Shown piece by piece: positions 53,749 through 62,154 of a DNA stretch of 64,000 nucleotides. Source of the DNA: Ensifer sp. Root278 (GTDB lineage Bacteria; Pseudomonadota; Alphaproteobacteria; Rhizobiales; Rhizobiaceae); the NCBI RefSeq assembly GCF_001429285.1, contig NZ_LMJJ01000009.1, positions 59,067-123,066 of the forward strand, read 5' to 3'. Numbering within the stretch: the stretch's first letter is position 1; each line of letters opens with the position of its first letter. Position numbers and translations under genes: made by a program. Below the pieces are notes generated by a model. That model searched no databases and was not told where the DNA came from. It saw only the letters and a program-made list of their open reading frames with translations.

Positions 53749-54642
53749 ATGCACGTATTCGTAACGGGCGCGACCGGCTGGGTCGGCGCGGCCATCGTGG
53801 ACGACCTTTTACGCGCAGGCCACCGCGTCGCCGGCCTTGCCCGCTCCATGGAGAAAGCAGAACATCTTGTCGCCGCCGGCGCCAATATAGTCCAGGGCTC
53901 GCTCGACGACCTTGATGTGCTGCGCGAAGCCGCATCGGCGGCAGACGCCGTCGTCCATACCGCTTTCAACCATGATTTCATCCATGCCGCCGGGAACCAT
54001 GGCTTCACGACATTCCTCGAGAGTGCCGCACAGGACCAGCGCGTGATCGAGATCCTCGGCGGTGCACTCGAAGGATCGAACCGGCCGCTGCTGGTTACCT
54101 CCGGTCTGTCCGGCCTGCCGCGCGGCGTCACCGAAATGGACCTTCCGAACCCGGCCAGCCCGCGCAAGTCGGAGGCAGCAGCAAGAACCCTTGCCGCCCG
54201 GAGCGTGCGCGCAGCAACCATACGCCTCGCCCCGTCCGTTCACGGGATCGGCGATTACGGCTTTGTTCCGGTCCTGGTGAAGCTGGCGCACGCGACTGGC
54301 GTTTCGGCCTATGTCGACGAAGGACAGAACTGCTGGTCGGGTGTTCACAGGCTGGATGCCGCCCGCGTCTACCGGCTCGCCCTGGAGCAGGGAGTGACGG
54401 AACCGGTGTACCACGCCGTCGCCGACGAGGCGGTCCCGTTCAAGGAAATCGCCGCTGTAATCGGCCGCCAACTCAACCTTCCTGTCGAGGCGCGGCCGCG
54501 TGAACACTTCGGCTGGTTCGCCACGATGGCAGGCGCCGACATGGCCGCTTCCAGCGCGCATACCCGGACATTGCTTGACTGGCAGCCTTCCGGCCCCGGC
54601 CTTCTCGCAGACCTCGATCAGCCCGGCTACTACACCCGATGA
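53749..54642 (+). CDS. Atypical/extended SDR oxidoreductase (NAD-dependent epimerase family)
   Basis: 297 residues starting with the Rossmann motif 'VFVTGATGWVGAAIVDDLL' (G7, G10, G13 pattern), 'ARSMEKAEHL' for cofactor choice, and 'VVHTAFNHDF'. The usual YxxxK is not evident; 'PRKSEAAARTL' occupies that zone, as in atypical SDRs. The start has TGGAG upstream. It is probably co-transcribed with the methyltransferase. The substrate is unknown. Confidence 0.88.
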   Translation: MHVFVTGATGWVGAAIVDDLLRAGHRVAGLARSMEKAEHLVAAGANIVQGSLDDLDVLREAASAADAVVHTAFNHDFIHAAGNHGFTTFLESAAQDQRVIEILGGALEGSNRPLLVTSGLSGLPRGVTEMDLPNPASPRKSEAAARTLAARSVRAATIRLAPSVHGIGDYGFVPVLVKLAHATGVSAYVDEGQNCWSGVHRLDAARVYRLALEQGVTEPVYHAVADEAVPFKEIAAVIGRQLNLPVEARPREHFGWFATMAGADMAASSAHTRTLLDWQPSGPGLLADLDQPGYYTR

Positions 54643-54648
54643 GCGCTG

Positions 54649-54860
54649 GTGGTCAGCGATGGGGTGCTGTCGCTGTCAACCGCGATGTTGGCCCACAACG
54701 TCGACCCGGCCGTCCGGGCGGAGTGGCTAAACGGCATGTTCCTGCCGTCAGACGCTTTCGATTGGTCGCGCAACGTGGTCCTCCTTCGCAGCGGCGACCA
54801 GACGATACTCGTCGACGCCGGCCTGGGTTTGGACCCTGACCTGAACTTGCGGTCGGGTTC
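54649..54860 (+). pseudogene. N-terminal fragment of a metallo-beta-lactamase-fold hydrolase
   Basis: Immediately after the SDR stop codon, the open frame reads 'GVLSLSTAMLAHNVDPAVRA', 'LPSDAFDWSRNVVLLRSGDQ' and 'TILVDAGLGLDPDLNL', the typical opening of MBL-fold hydrolases. The sequence then loses similarity before the HxHxDH zinc motif, and no such motif follows. The gene is truncated and fused to unrelated sequence. Confidence 0.7.
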
Positions 54861-54914
54861 GAACACCCCGACTGGCACAACGGCTTTTGAACACGACCCA
54901 GAGGAAGCAACTCG

Positions 54915-55302
54915 CGTTGCAGCCCAATCCTCCTCAACCGGGACGGCGACATCAAGCGCACCAGGGACCTGACCCGCCACGTCCTTCTCGACGGCGTCGG
55001 ATCCACCCACTGGAACGACTGGTTCCGTCACCACGACCAGGAGATACCCGTCACGGTTCGCCGGCTGAGTTTTGAAGATTTCAATCAGAACCTCGCGGCG
55101 GCACGCTGCGGAATTGGCATTGCGATGGAGGACAACATCACTGCTGGCGAAGAGCTTGCCCAAGGTGCGCTTGTCCGCCCGCTCAGAGGTTTCATAAAAT
55201 CGGCGACGAAGGCACGCAAAAGAACCGGGACCATTCCCCGCTCGCCAAGGTGTTCATCGATTGGGTGGTCAACGAAGCCCAGGCCACAATAGAATTTGCC
55301 TG
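54915..55302 (+). pseudogene. C-terminal fragment of a GcvA-like LysR regulator
   Basis: One frame reads 'TRHVLLDGVGSTHWNDWFRH', then 'VRRLSFEDFNQNLAAARCGI' and 'NITAGEELAQGALVRPLRG', characteristic of the effector domain of GcvA-type LysR proteins. A frameshift near 55200-55240 moves the end ('SPLAKVFIDWVVNEAQ') into another frame. The DNA-binding half is absent. This is a remnant, adjacent to the metallo-hydrolase fragment. Confidence 0.7.
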
Positions 55303-55450
55303 AGGGAATGGAGCAACGGCCAAATCGCCCCAAATGAGGATACGCGTCGGTTGCGCGTGCTGGACTGAGCACTCGGACGATTGAGCAACGACGCAACAGT
55401 CGCCATAGTGCTGGCGCACCGCGGTGCCGGATTTTTCGGGAGGAAGCGAC

Positions 55451-56089
55451 ATGCATGAATTCGCAATTCTTGTCACCATCCTGGGCGTCTTCCTTCTTGG
55501 AGCCATGAGTCCTGGCCCAAGCTTTATTGTGGTGTCGCGTATCGCGATCGCCCGGTCACGCGCTGACGGATTAATGGCAGCGGTAGGCATGGGAATTGGC
55601 GGCTTTCTATTCGCTTGCATTGCAGTCGCCGGCCTGACAGCGATCCTCCTTCAAGTGGAGTGGCTCAGCATGCTGCTCAGGCTCGCCGGTGGCGCGTACC
55701 TCGTCTGGATCGGCGTCGGTATCTGGCGTGCCGCTCCCCAGACGATAGCGATTGCCGATGCGCCCGCAGATCAACCAGGTACACTGTGGAAGTCTCTGCT
55801 GCGGGGCCTTTTCGTGCAGATTTCCAATCCGAAGACGGCCATCTTCTATGCATCCATGTTTGCTGCGCTGCTACCGTCTCCCACACCCACCTGGATGCTG
55901 CTGGCGCTTCCGCCACTGCTCTTCATCGACGAGTTCGTGTGGTATGCGATTGTCGCCCTTGGTTTTTCGTCACGTGCGCCGCGGGTCGTCTATCTGCGCT
56001 CGAAGACCTGGATTGACCGCGTGGCTGGCGCTGTGGTGGGCGCACTCGGCATCAAGCTGATGGCCGATAGCGTGCGAACAATCGGCTAG
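55451..56089 (+). CDS. LysE/RhtB-family translocator
   Basis: 212 residues with the LysE signature 'LLGAMSPGPSFIVVSRIAIA' at the N-terminus, six predicted membrane segments and 'GLFVQISNPKTAIFYASMFA' in the middle. The start is supported by GGGAGGAAG. Members export amino acids or related small molecules. It stands alone between two decayed gene fragments. Confidence 0.92.
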   Translation: MHEFAILVTILGVFLLGAMSPGPSFIVVSRIAIARSRADGLMAAVGMGIGGFLFACIAVAGLTAILLQVEWLSMLLRLAGGAYLVWIGVGIWRAAPQTIAIADAPADQPGTLWKSLLRGLFVQISNPKTAIFYASMFAALLPSPTPTWMLLALPPLLFIDEFVWYAIVALGFSSRAPRVVYLRSKTWIDRVAGAVVGALGIKLMADSVRTIG

Positions 56090-56115
56090 GGCCTATCCGC
56101 ACTCGACTCTCCTGA

Positions 56116-56265
56116 CCATGTTTCAAAGCCGCAGACGTCGGCGTTTCCAACGTCGACCGCATACTGAATGTGCGGGGTCCGGTGCGCGCCCAGCCGGCCG
56201 AACGCGTGCGGGAAGCTGCCGAACGCATTGGATTTCACGGGGTTACGGCGATTCGCCGCCGCTAA
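56116..56265 (+). pseudogene. HTH fragment of a LacI-family regulator
   Basis: The frame reads 'FKAADVGVSNVDRILNVRGP' and 'AERVREAAERIGFHGVTAIR', which matches the LacI helix-turn-helix and hinge ('VSxxTVdRVLNgr...RVreAaerigy'). It is preceded by an in-frame stop at 56113-56115 and ends at TAA (56263-56265). The rest of the gene is missing. Confidence 0.6.
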
Positions 56266-56415
56266 TATATGAGCGACGCTTACTCGCCGCGACCACGCTC
56301 GTACAGCATGTCGTGGATCGAACCCCACTCGATAGACGGTGGGTTGCCCAAAGTTTGTGTTGACCGTTTTCGACGGCGCGGCGAAACTTGCAACCGGGAG
56401 CGAGGAGGAGGACGA

Positions 56416-56724
56416 ATGATGGCTGAGCCAGACCGCTGGCGCCACATGGCAAGCGCACCGAAAAACGGCAGTCGGATCCTCGTCACGATCCGCCCGTCCG
56501 AACAGGGGACAGCGGAAGTTGACCTTGCATATTGGTCGAATGGCGATCAGTTCGGTAGAGAAGGCTGGCGCGCCTCCGATTCCTCGCCCGGCCGCATCAT
56601 CGAATACGCCGAGCCGGAACTGAAATGCTGGATGCCGATGCCTTCAGCCAATCTCAATCTCACCTCGATGCCCCTACCCTGGGAAGGCGATGACGACCAA
56701 GAACTGGACGGGTCGGGGATTTGA
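56416..56724 (+). CDS. Hypothetical protein (DUF551-like opening)
   Basis: 102 residues. The pattern 'WRHMASAPKNGSRILVTIRP' near the start recalls short proteins with 'W..M.tAP.dG..ILv', and 'CWMPMPSANL' near the end fits the same type. Function unknown. A GAGGAGGAGG ribosome site precedes the ATG. Confidence 0.65.
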   Translation: MMAEPDRWRHMASAPKNGSRILVTIRPSEQGTAEVDLAYWSNGDQFGREGWRASDSSPGRIIEYAEPELKCWMPMPSANLNLTSMPLPWEGDDDQELDGSGI

Positions 56725-56889
56725 CGCAAGCGAAGAGCATACAGCAGACCGGCCCGCCATCCGGGTCCGGCAAGCAATCCATGTGCCCTTATCGGCCCGA
56801 CGCAGGAACCGCTCTATTGGGCAAGCCCCCACGCAGGGGCAGAGTGCTTTGCGCCTTTTCCAGCCATCGCGCATGTCCTTGAATGGCCA

Positions 56890-58653
56890 TCAGCGTTCAG
56901 GCAATCCCGCTTTCCGCAACCCCTCGGCCATTTGATCTTGCCACCGCGGGATGTTTTGAAACCAGGGAAGCGCTCGATACCGGTCGATTGTAAAGCCTGG
57001 CTCGGCCGCCAATAGCTTCCTCGCAGCCCATCGGGAGGTCTCCAAGTCTCCGTTCATCGCCGACCAGGCGGCGAGATGACGGTAGGACCATGTGACGTCC
57101 GGATAGGTGTTGACGACCTCATGGGCTATCGCAATCGCCTCTGAAAGAGCACCTTCCATGGCCAAGGAAAAAGCCATCCCCAATCTCATGTTGAATGCGA
57201 GCGGATCTCTTGGGCTCAGGGTCATCCCCCGCTGGAAGCATTCCGGTGCGTGCGTGGCTTCGTCCTTGTAGATCGCGAGCCACCCCAGGCGCGCCCATGC
57301 CCAGGCATTGTTCGGATCAAGCGCAAGCGCCTTTTCGATAAAGGTGGTCGCGCGCTCCTGGTCGCCGCAGATGCTCATTGCCGCACCGGCGGCAGTCAGG
57401 GCGGTTGGATCGTCGCCGATCGAGCCCACAGCCTCTACCGCTGCGCGCGCCTTTTCCAGCTCACGCTCCGGTTGTTCGGTCCATAGGTAGGAGGCGTTCG
57501 AGGCGTGGCACCACGCCAAAAGTGCATGCGCGCGACCATAGCCCGGATCGACGGCGATAGCTTGCCGCAGCAGTTCGATCGCCTGGTTGTTGGTATCCTT
57601 GCGGCGGCCCCAGAGGTTCGGGTAGGCGCGCATGACAAGGTCATAGGCCCTGAGACTGGTCGGCGGCCTGCGCCTAGCCAGTTCGATCTCGGCATCGCGG
57701 ATCGCCGGGTGAATGGCGCCTGCCACCTGCGCCGCGATCCGATCCTGGAACTCGAACATGTGTTCGATTGCACCCTCGTAACGGTCGGACCAGAACTGGG
57801 TCCTTGTCTCCGCATCGACCAATTGCACCGAAATGCGCAGTCGATCGCCGCCTCGGCGAACGGTGCCCTCGACCACATAATTGACGCCGAGTTCCCTGCC
57901 GACCTCGCGCACGTCGACGAAGCGTCCCTTGTAGGTGAACGCGGACTGTCGCGCGATTACAAAGAAATTCCGAACGCACGAGAGCGCCGCGGTGATCTCC
58001 TCGACAACGCCGTCCACGAAGTATTCATCGTCTCGCCCGCTGAGGTTGTCGAAGGGCATGACGACGATCGATGGCTGGTCCTTGCCACGGCGGGCGGCAA
58101 GTGGTGGCACGGACGCGATGCCGCCTTCGACAGACGTCTCTTGCTGCCAATCGACCCCGAAGACGAAAATTGGGCGCGGGATGTTCTTCAAGTTGCGCTC
58201 GCCGAGGCTGATCAGCGGGAACGGCACTTTCCCATCGAGATGCTCGCGCACCGATGCGGAAATGCAGATGCCTGACGGAGCGGCGATCTCTTGCACGCGC
58301 GCAGCGATATTGACGCCGTCGCCGAGCAGGTCGTCTCCCGCTACGACCACGTCACCCAGGTTGATACCGATGCGGAACTCCAAACGGCGATCGGGCGGGC
58401 GGTCTTCCAAGGTACTGAAAAGACGGCGCTGGATTTCGACCGAGCACCGGACGGCCTGGACAGCGCTTGGAAACTCGGCGACAAACCCGTCACCGGCGGT
58501 TCCAAAGATACGGCCGCCATGCTCCTTCACCACTTCGGCAATCCTGTTGCGGCACACATTTAGTGCACCAAGCGTACCTTCCTCGTCCAGCGCCGCAAGG
58601 CGACTGAAACCAGCAACATCGGCTGAAAGGATGGCTGCGAGCTTTCGATCCAT
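56890..58653 (-). CDS. Class III adenylate/guanylate cyclase with TolB-like and TPR regions
   Basis: 587 residues in three parts. Residues 1-170 form a class III cyclase domain with metal aspartates D12 ('LSADVAGFS') and D54 ('GTAGDGF'), and 'GDGVNIAARVQ'. Residues 195-320 form the TolB-like segment ('IVVMPFDNLSGRDDEYFVDG'). From about 340 to 570 there are TPR-like helical repeats. The substrate-selecting lysine usually four residues before the second aspartate is glycine (G50), as in many rhizobial paralogues, so activity or base specificity cannot be assumed. No membrane segment is seen. These multi-copy rhizobial proteins likely signal through cAMP. Confidence 0.9.
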   Translation of the reverse strand: MDRKLAAILSADVAGFSRLAALDEEGTLGALNVCRNRIAEVVKEHGGRIFGTAGDGFVAEFPSAVQAVRCSVEIQRRLFSTLEDRPPDRRLEFRIGINLGDVVVAGDDLLGDGVNIAARVQEIAAPSGICISASVREHLDGKVPFPLISLGERNLKNIPRPIFVFGVDWQQETSVEGGIASVPPLAARRGKDQPSIVVMPFDNLSGRDDEYFVDGVVEEITAALSCVRNFFVIARQSAFTYKGRFVDVREVGRELGVNYVVEGTVRRGGDRLRISVQLVDAETRTQFWSDRYEGAIEHMFEFQDRIAAQVAGAIHPAIRDAEIELARRRPPTSLRAYDLVMRAYPNLWGRRKDTNNQAIELLRQAIAVDPGYGRAHALLAWCHASNASYLWTEQPERELEKARAAVEAVGSIGDDPTALTAAGAAMSICGDQERATTFIEKALALDPNNAWAWARLGWLAIYKDEATHAPECFQRGMTLSPRDPLAFNMRLGMAFSLAMEGALSEAIAIAHEVVNTYPDVTWSYRHLAAWSAMNGDLETSRWAARKLLAAEPGFTIDRYRALPWFQNIPRWQDQMAEGLRKAGLPER

Positions 58654-58768
58654 AGCGATGACCGCTCCTGCGGCGCCACGATATCGTTGGGCTTAATATG
58701 CGCTCAGTTTCCCATATTCACAGGTGCTTGTCGCCCGCAAGATCGGAGGATCTGCAGCAATCAGAATG

Positions 58769-58808
58769 CTGCGTCGCCACACGCCTGATAGGACGCATGG
58801 CGACGCAG
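58769..58808 (-). terminator. Hairpin downstream of the OmpA-family gene
   Basis: CTGCGTCGCCA and TGGCGACGCAG form an 11-bp stem around an 18-base loop, eight bases after the OmpA-family stop codon at 58816. A TTTT follows on the plus strand; on the transcribed minus strand it precedes the stem. Confidence 0.55.
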
Positions 58809-58815
58809 TTTTCGG

Positions 58816-61098
58816 TTACCGCTGCGCGACCGGGCGCACCAGCGGCGTCACGCGTCGGATGGTCACGCGGCGGTTCTCCTCCTCGGGTTCCTGCGTGCCG
58901 ATTTTCAGGAAGCGCTCACCATAGCCTTGCGTGACTAGGTTTTCCGCCGAGATGCCGTAAACTTCGGTCAGGAGGACTGCGACGGATTCGGCACGCTCAT
59001 CGGAGAGGACCAAGTTCGAGCGATCAGAACCGACAGCGTCCGTGTGCCCTTCGATGAAGAAGGTTTCACCGGGATCCTTGTCGAGAATCTTCTGCATTGC
59101 GTCGGCGACCGTTCGCAGTGTCTTTGCCTGCGACATCGAGACTTCGGCACTCCCCGTCGCGAAGTGGATCGTGTCGAGATCGATGCGCCGGACCTTGTCA
59201 CGCAGGCGGGCCGAATTGCGGACCTCATCGATCGTGTAGACTCGCTCGACGCGTTCGACCGGCGGCTCGGACAGGAATTCGTAGTAGTCCCGATCCGGTT
59301 CTTCCGAGTAATCGACGATGTAGTCGTCGACCGGAATCGTCAGGCGCATCGGCGGCAGTTCGTAACCGACGTCGACAATCGCCGGACGCCGTTCCTCCTG
59401 ATACTCCGGCGCGTACATCAGCACATATTCGTTGCCGTCGCCGTCGACGCGCGAGCGTTGCAAGATGTCACCGTAACGGTCGTAGACGGTAACGATCCGA
59501 TACCCGCCCGGGCGGACGATCGTTTCACGAACGCGGCCGCGCGGAAGCTCGTCGTAGTAGGCCTCCTGCGCATCGTGGCGCAGACGCGGACGGTCGTCGC
59601 CACGCACGAAGATCTGGTCGCCGACGCCGAGGACAACGCGATCGCCGACCCTCTCGACCAGTTGCACCTCGGTCACATCATTGTTCCTGGTGTTGTTGAC
59701 CGTCGTGTTGTTGATCACCGTATTGTTGATGACGGTGTTGTTGACGATGTTCGTCGTCTCCGGGACCGCGAAGACTGGCGCCGCTTCGACGCGTCGCCCT
59801 TCTTCCTTGATCGCGGCCTCGATCCTCTGCGAAACGGCCTGCCGACCCTCGGCCGGAATCTCCGCCTGGGCCGCGGCGTCGTCGGTCGGCGGCGCTATGT
59901 TCTGATCCTGGACGCGCAGCTCCTCGCGCTGCTTGCGCCGAGCCTCGCGCCCCTGGTTGCCCCCGGAATTATCGGCGTCCTTGTCGCTGTCGAGCACAGC
60001 CGCGCCATTGTCGACCGGAAGCACCACGGTTTCGTCGGTCGCCGCCGGATCCTGGGCGATCTTGCGCTTCTCTTCCTTCGTGCGCTTGTCGACAACGATC
60101 GGAGCGGCCTTGCCCTGGTGCTCCTCGCCCTGGCGCTGCTCGGCCGTTGCGGGTTGTTCGGCCCCTGGAACCGGCTGCTGCTCACCCTCGCCTGTCTGCG
60201 GCGTCGGCTGCTCGGCTGTGGTTTCGCCTGTCGGTGCGGCACGCTCTTCGAGGGCCTTTTGCTCCTCGGGCTGCTTTCCTTCAGCTTGCTGCTTGCGCTT
60301 CTTGGGTAGCGGTACCTGCTGTTCCTCGGCCTTCTGAGGGTTGCCTTCCTCTACGGCGGGCTGCCGTCCTTCCGCCTGCTGCTTGCGCTTCTTGGGCGCG
60401 GGTGCCTGCTGTTCTTCGGCCTGCTGCGGGGTCCCTTCTTCTACGGCGGGCTGCTGGTCTTGGGCCTGCTGCTTGCGCCTCTTGGGCACAGGATTTTGTT
60501 GCTCCTCAGCCTGCCGCGGAGCCGCTTCCTCGACACCAGGCTGCTGTTCCTCAGCTTGCTGCTTGCGCTCCTTGCGCACAGGAGTTTGTTGCTCTTCGGC
60601 CTGCTGCGGAGTCCCTTCCTCTGCACCAGGCTGCTCCTCCGCCTGCTGCTTGCGCTTCTTGCGCATCGGAGCTTGTTGCTCTTCGGCCTGCTGCGGAGCG
60701 CTTTCCTCGACGCCAGGCTGCTGTTCTTCGGCCTGCTGCTTCCTCTTCTTGCGCACAGGCGCTTGGAGTTCTTCAGCCTGCCGCGGTGCGTTTTCCTCGG
60801 AGCCGGGCTGCTGCTCTTCGGCCTGCTGCTTGCGCTTCTTGCGAACCGGCTCTTCGACCTGACGCTGCGGCTCCTCGGCCTGCGGTTGCTGCTGTTCTGT
60901 CTGCCCTTCCTCGGCGGCATGCTGCTTCTTGCGCTTCTTGAGCAGAAGCAAGTCCTCGGGAGACTGCTGGTCGGTCCCTTCCTGCGCTACCTGGAACGGC
61001 GCCCTCAGGCTCTCGGCTAGCGCCGGCTGAATCGCGAAAGATACGGCGAAGACGGGCAAGGTCACCGTTGCGAAAAGTTTGGATCGAATCGACATCAT
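58816..61098 (-). CDS. Repeat-rich OmpA-family outer-membrane/peptidoglycan-associated protein
   Basis: 760 residues. A signal peptide ends 'IQPALA'. It is followed by about eight tandem ~30-residue repeats rich in Gln, Glu, Lys and Pro (each contains 'KKRKQQAEEQQP' and 'QQAEEQQAP'-like cores, encoded roughly at 60240-60930), a spacer, an Asn-rich strand segment ('NNTVINNTVINNT') and 'VYDRYGDILQRSRVDGDGNE' type beta segments. The C-terminus is an OmpA domain with 'FIEGHTDAVGSDRSNLVLSD' and 'NRRVTIRR', which binds peptidoglycan. GAGGAAC upstream fixes the ATG at 61098; the longer frame adds unrelated sequence. It stands alone. Confidence 0.9.
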   Translation of the reverse strand: MMSIRSKLFATVTLPVFAVSFAIQPALAESLRAPFQVAQEGTDQQSPEDLLLLKKRKKQHAAEEGQTEQQQPQAEEPQRQVEEPVRKKRKQQAEEQQPGSEENAPRQAEELQAPVRKKRKQQAEEQQPGVEESAPQQAEEQQAPMRKKRKQQAEEQPGAEEGTPQQAEEQQTPVRKERKQQAEEQQPGVEEAAPRQAEEQQNPVPKRRKQQAQDQQPAVEEGTPQQAEEQQAPAPKKRKQQAEGRQPAVEEGNPQKAEEQQVPLPKKRKQQAEGKQPEEQKALEERAAPTGETTAEQPTPQTGEGEQQPVPGAEQPATAEQRQGEEHQGKAAPIVVDKRTKEEKRKIAQDPAATDETVVLPVDNGAAVLDSDKDADNSGGNQGREARRKQREELRVQDQNIAPPTDDAAAQAEIPAEGRQAVSQRIEAAIKEEGRRVEAAPVFAVPETTNIVNNTVINNTVINNTTVNNTRNNDVTEVQLVERVGDRVVLGVGDQIFVRGDDRPRLRHDAQEAYYDELPRGRVRETIVRPGGYRIVTVYDRYGDILQRSRVDGDGNEYVLMYAPEYQEERRPAIVDVGYELPPMRLTIPVDDYIVDYSEEPDRDYYEFLSEPPVERVERVYTIDEVRNSARLRDKVRRIDLDTIHFATGSAEVSMSQAKTLRTVADAMQKILDKDPGETFFIEGHTDAVGSDRSNLVLSDERAESVAVLLTEVYGISAENLVTQGYGERFLKIGTQEPEEENRRVTIRRVTPLVRPVAQR

Positions 61099-61438
61099 CT
61101 TTGTTCCTCTTATTGGGAGGTCCCCGCGCCAGTTGCGCTTATCGCCCGCATCAAAGCCGGCAGAACGGTACGCCTGTTCGCGCGCCCCAAGGGGCCATGC
61201 CCCGCGGCTCCGACTTTTTTGTGTCAGCCAAAGGCTCGTCCCAACGCCGCAGTTCCCGATCGGTTCCGCTTGCAGGCCGATCCCGAACCTGCTGGCGGCA
61301 GGTCGCGCTGTCGTTCGTATTGATCCGAAAGGCGAATTTTCGGAGGTCGCTGGCCAAGCGCGCGAGCGTTTCCTCACTGAACGGCATTCCTGCGGACATT
61401 ACTGCTCGTTGGTAAGTGGTTATTGGGCGAAACATTCC
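61099..61438. other. Intergenic region between the OmpA gene and a pseudogene
   Basis: 340 bases with no supported gene. It presumably contains the OmpA-family promoter; no clear motif was found. Confidence 0.5.
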
Positions 61439-62087
61439 GTGGGCAAAGCACCAAAACAGACGCCATTGCCGAAATCGAGCAATACACGCTCCATCACCAT
61501 TCGACCGACACCGTTGCCGGCGCCTCCCATCGAGCTCCCGCCGGAGGTCAAGCAACAGGCGGAAAAAGCCCGTGCGAGTGAATCCGCCCTTGCGGTGCCC
61601 GAACGTCTTCTGAGACCCCACGCAGTCATCGCCTCATGCCTCGCGGAGCACGAACAGAAAAAGCGTCAAGCCCGCAGTGAGCACGATCCATGGAGGCGCA
61701 ATCTTTATGACCCTGGCTATTTCTCCGAAACGGACCACCGCAAACACCGCATTCTGGATGCGCTGTTCAAGGCGATTGAGCGCCAAGGCGGATTGGTTAA
61801 GCAGGGAGAGCGCCAACTTGCCGAGCAGCGCCGAAGAACATCGGCGTCGCAAGCGCGACGCTAGCCGCTGGCGACGCTTCCGGGACTTAGCGCAAGATTG
61901 GCACGAGCTCAGTGCCGTGCGCGATTTCCTAGTGGCGCTGCGATCAATGGACTTCACCACCACCGCCGAGATCGATGGCCGCAGCGTTGAAGAGTAGATC
62001 GCATGGGCCGAGGGCTGGCTGCAGCCGGCTGATCCGACGGCCGGCGGCGTCGACGGCGTGTTCGAGCAGGTCGCTGAGCCGTTCGCG
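61439..62087 (+). pseudogene. Broken rhizobial hypothetical gene, truncated by a group II intron
   Basis: The frame from about 61439 encodes 'LPAPPIELPPEVKQQAEKAR' and 'EHDPWRRNLYDPGYFSETDH', then shifts near 61830 into another frame with 'EEHRRRKRDASRWRRFRDLA' and 'MDFTTTAEIDGRSVEE'. There a TAG (61995-61997) replaces what was probably TGG, because 'IAWAEGWLQPADPTAGGVDG' continues in frame. The middle of the protein appears deleted at 'KQGERQLAEQ'. The sequence ends abruptly at 62087, where the intron 3' end begins on the opposite strand. I recall similar long proteins in rhizobia but know no function. Confidence 0.65.
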
Positions 62088-62120
62088 GTAGGGACGCCCA
62101 TTGCTGAGCGCCCCCCGCAC

Positions 62121-62154
62121 AGATCCGGACGTGCGGAATTCCCGCATCCGGCTC
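62121..62154 (-). ncRNA. Group II intron domain V
   Basis: A 34-base hairpin starting GAGCCGGATGCGGGAA and ending CGTCCGGATCT, the catalytic hairpin of group II introns, immediately after the reverse transcriptase stop codon at 62155-62157. Domain VI follows down to 62088. Confidence 0.88.

Noticed and set aside
59044..60309. 421-codon open frame and neighbours opposite the OmpA gene
   Set aside because: Shadow of a GC-rich repetitive gene; Leu/Cys runs come from reading the repeats backwards.
60240..60930. CRISPR-like periodic repeat
   Set aside because: The period of about 90 bases stays in reading frame and encodes the protein repeats, with no unique spacers.
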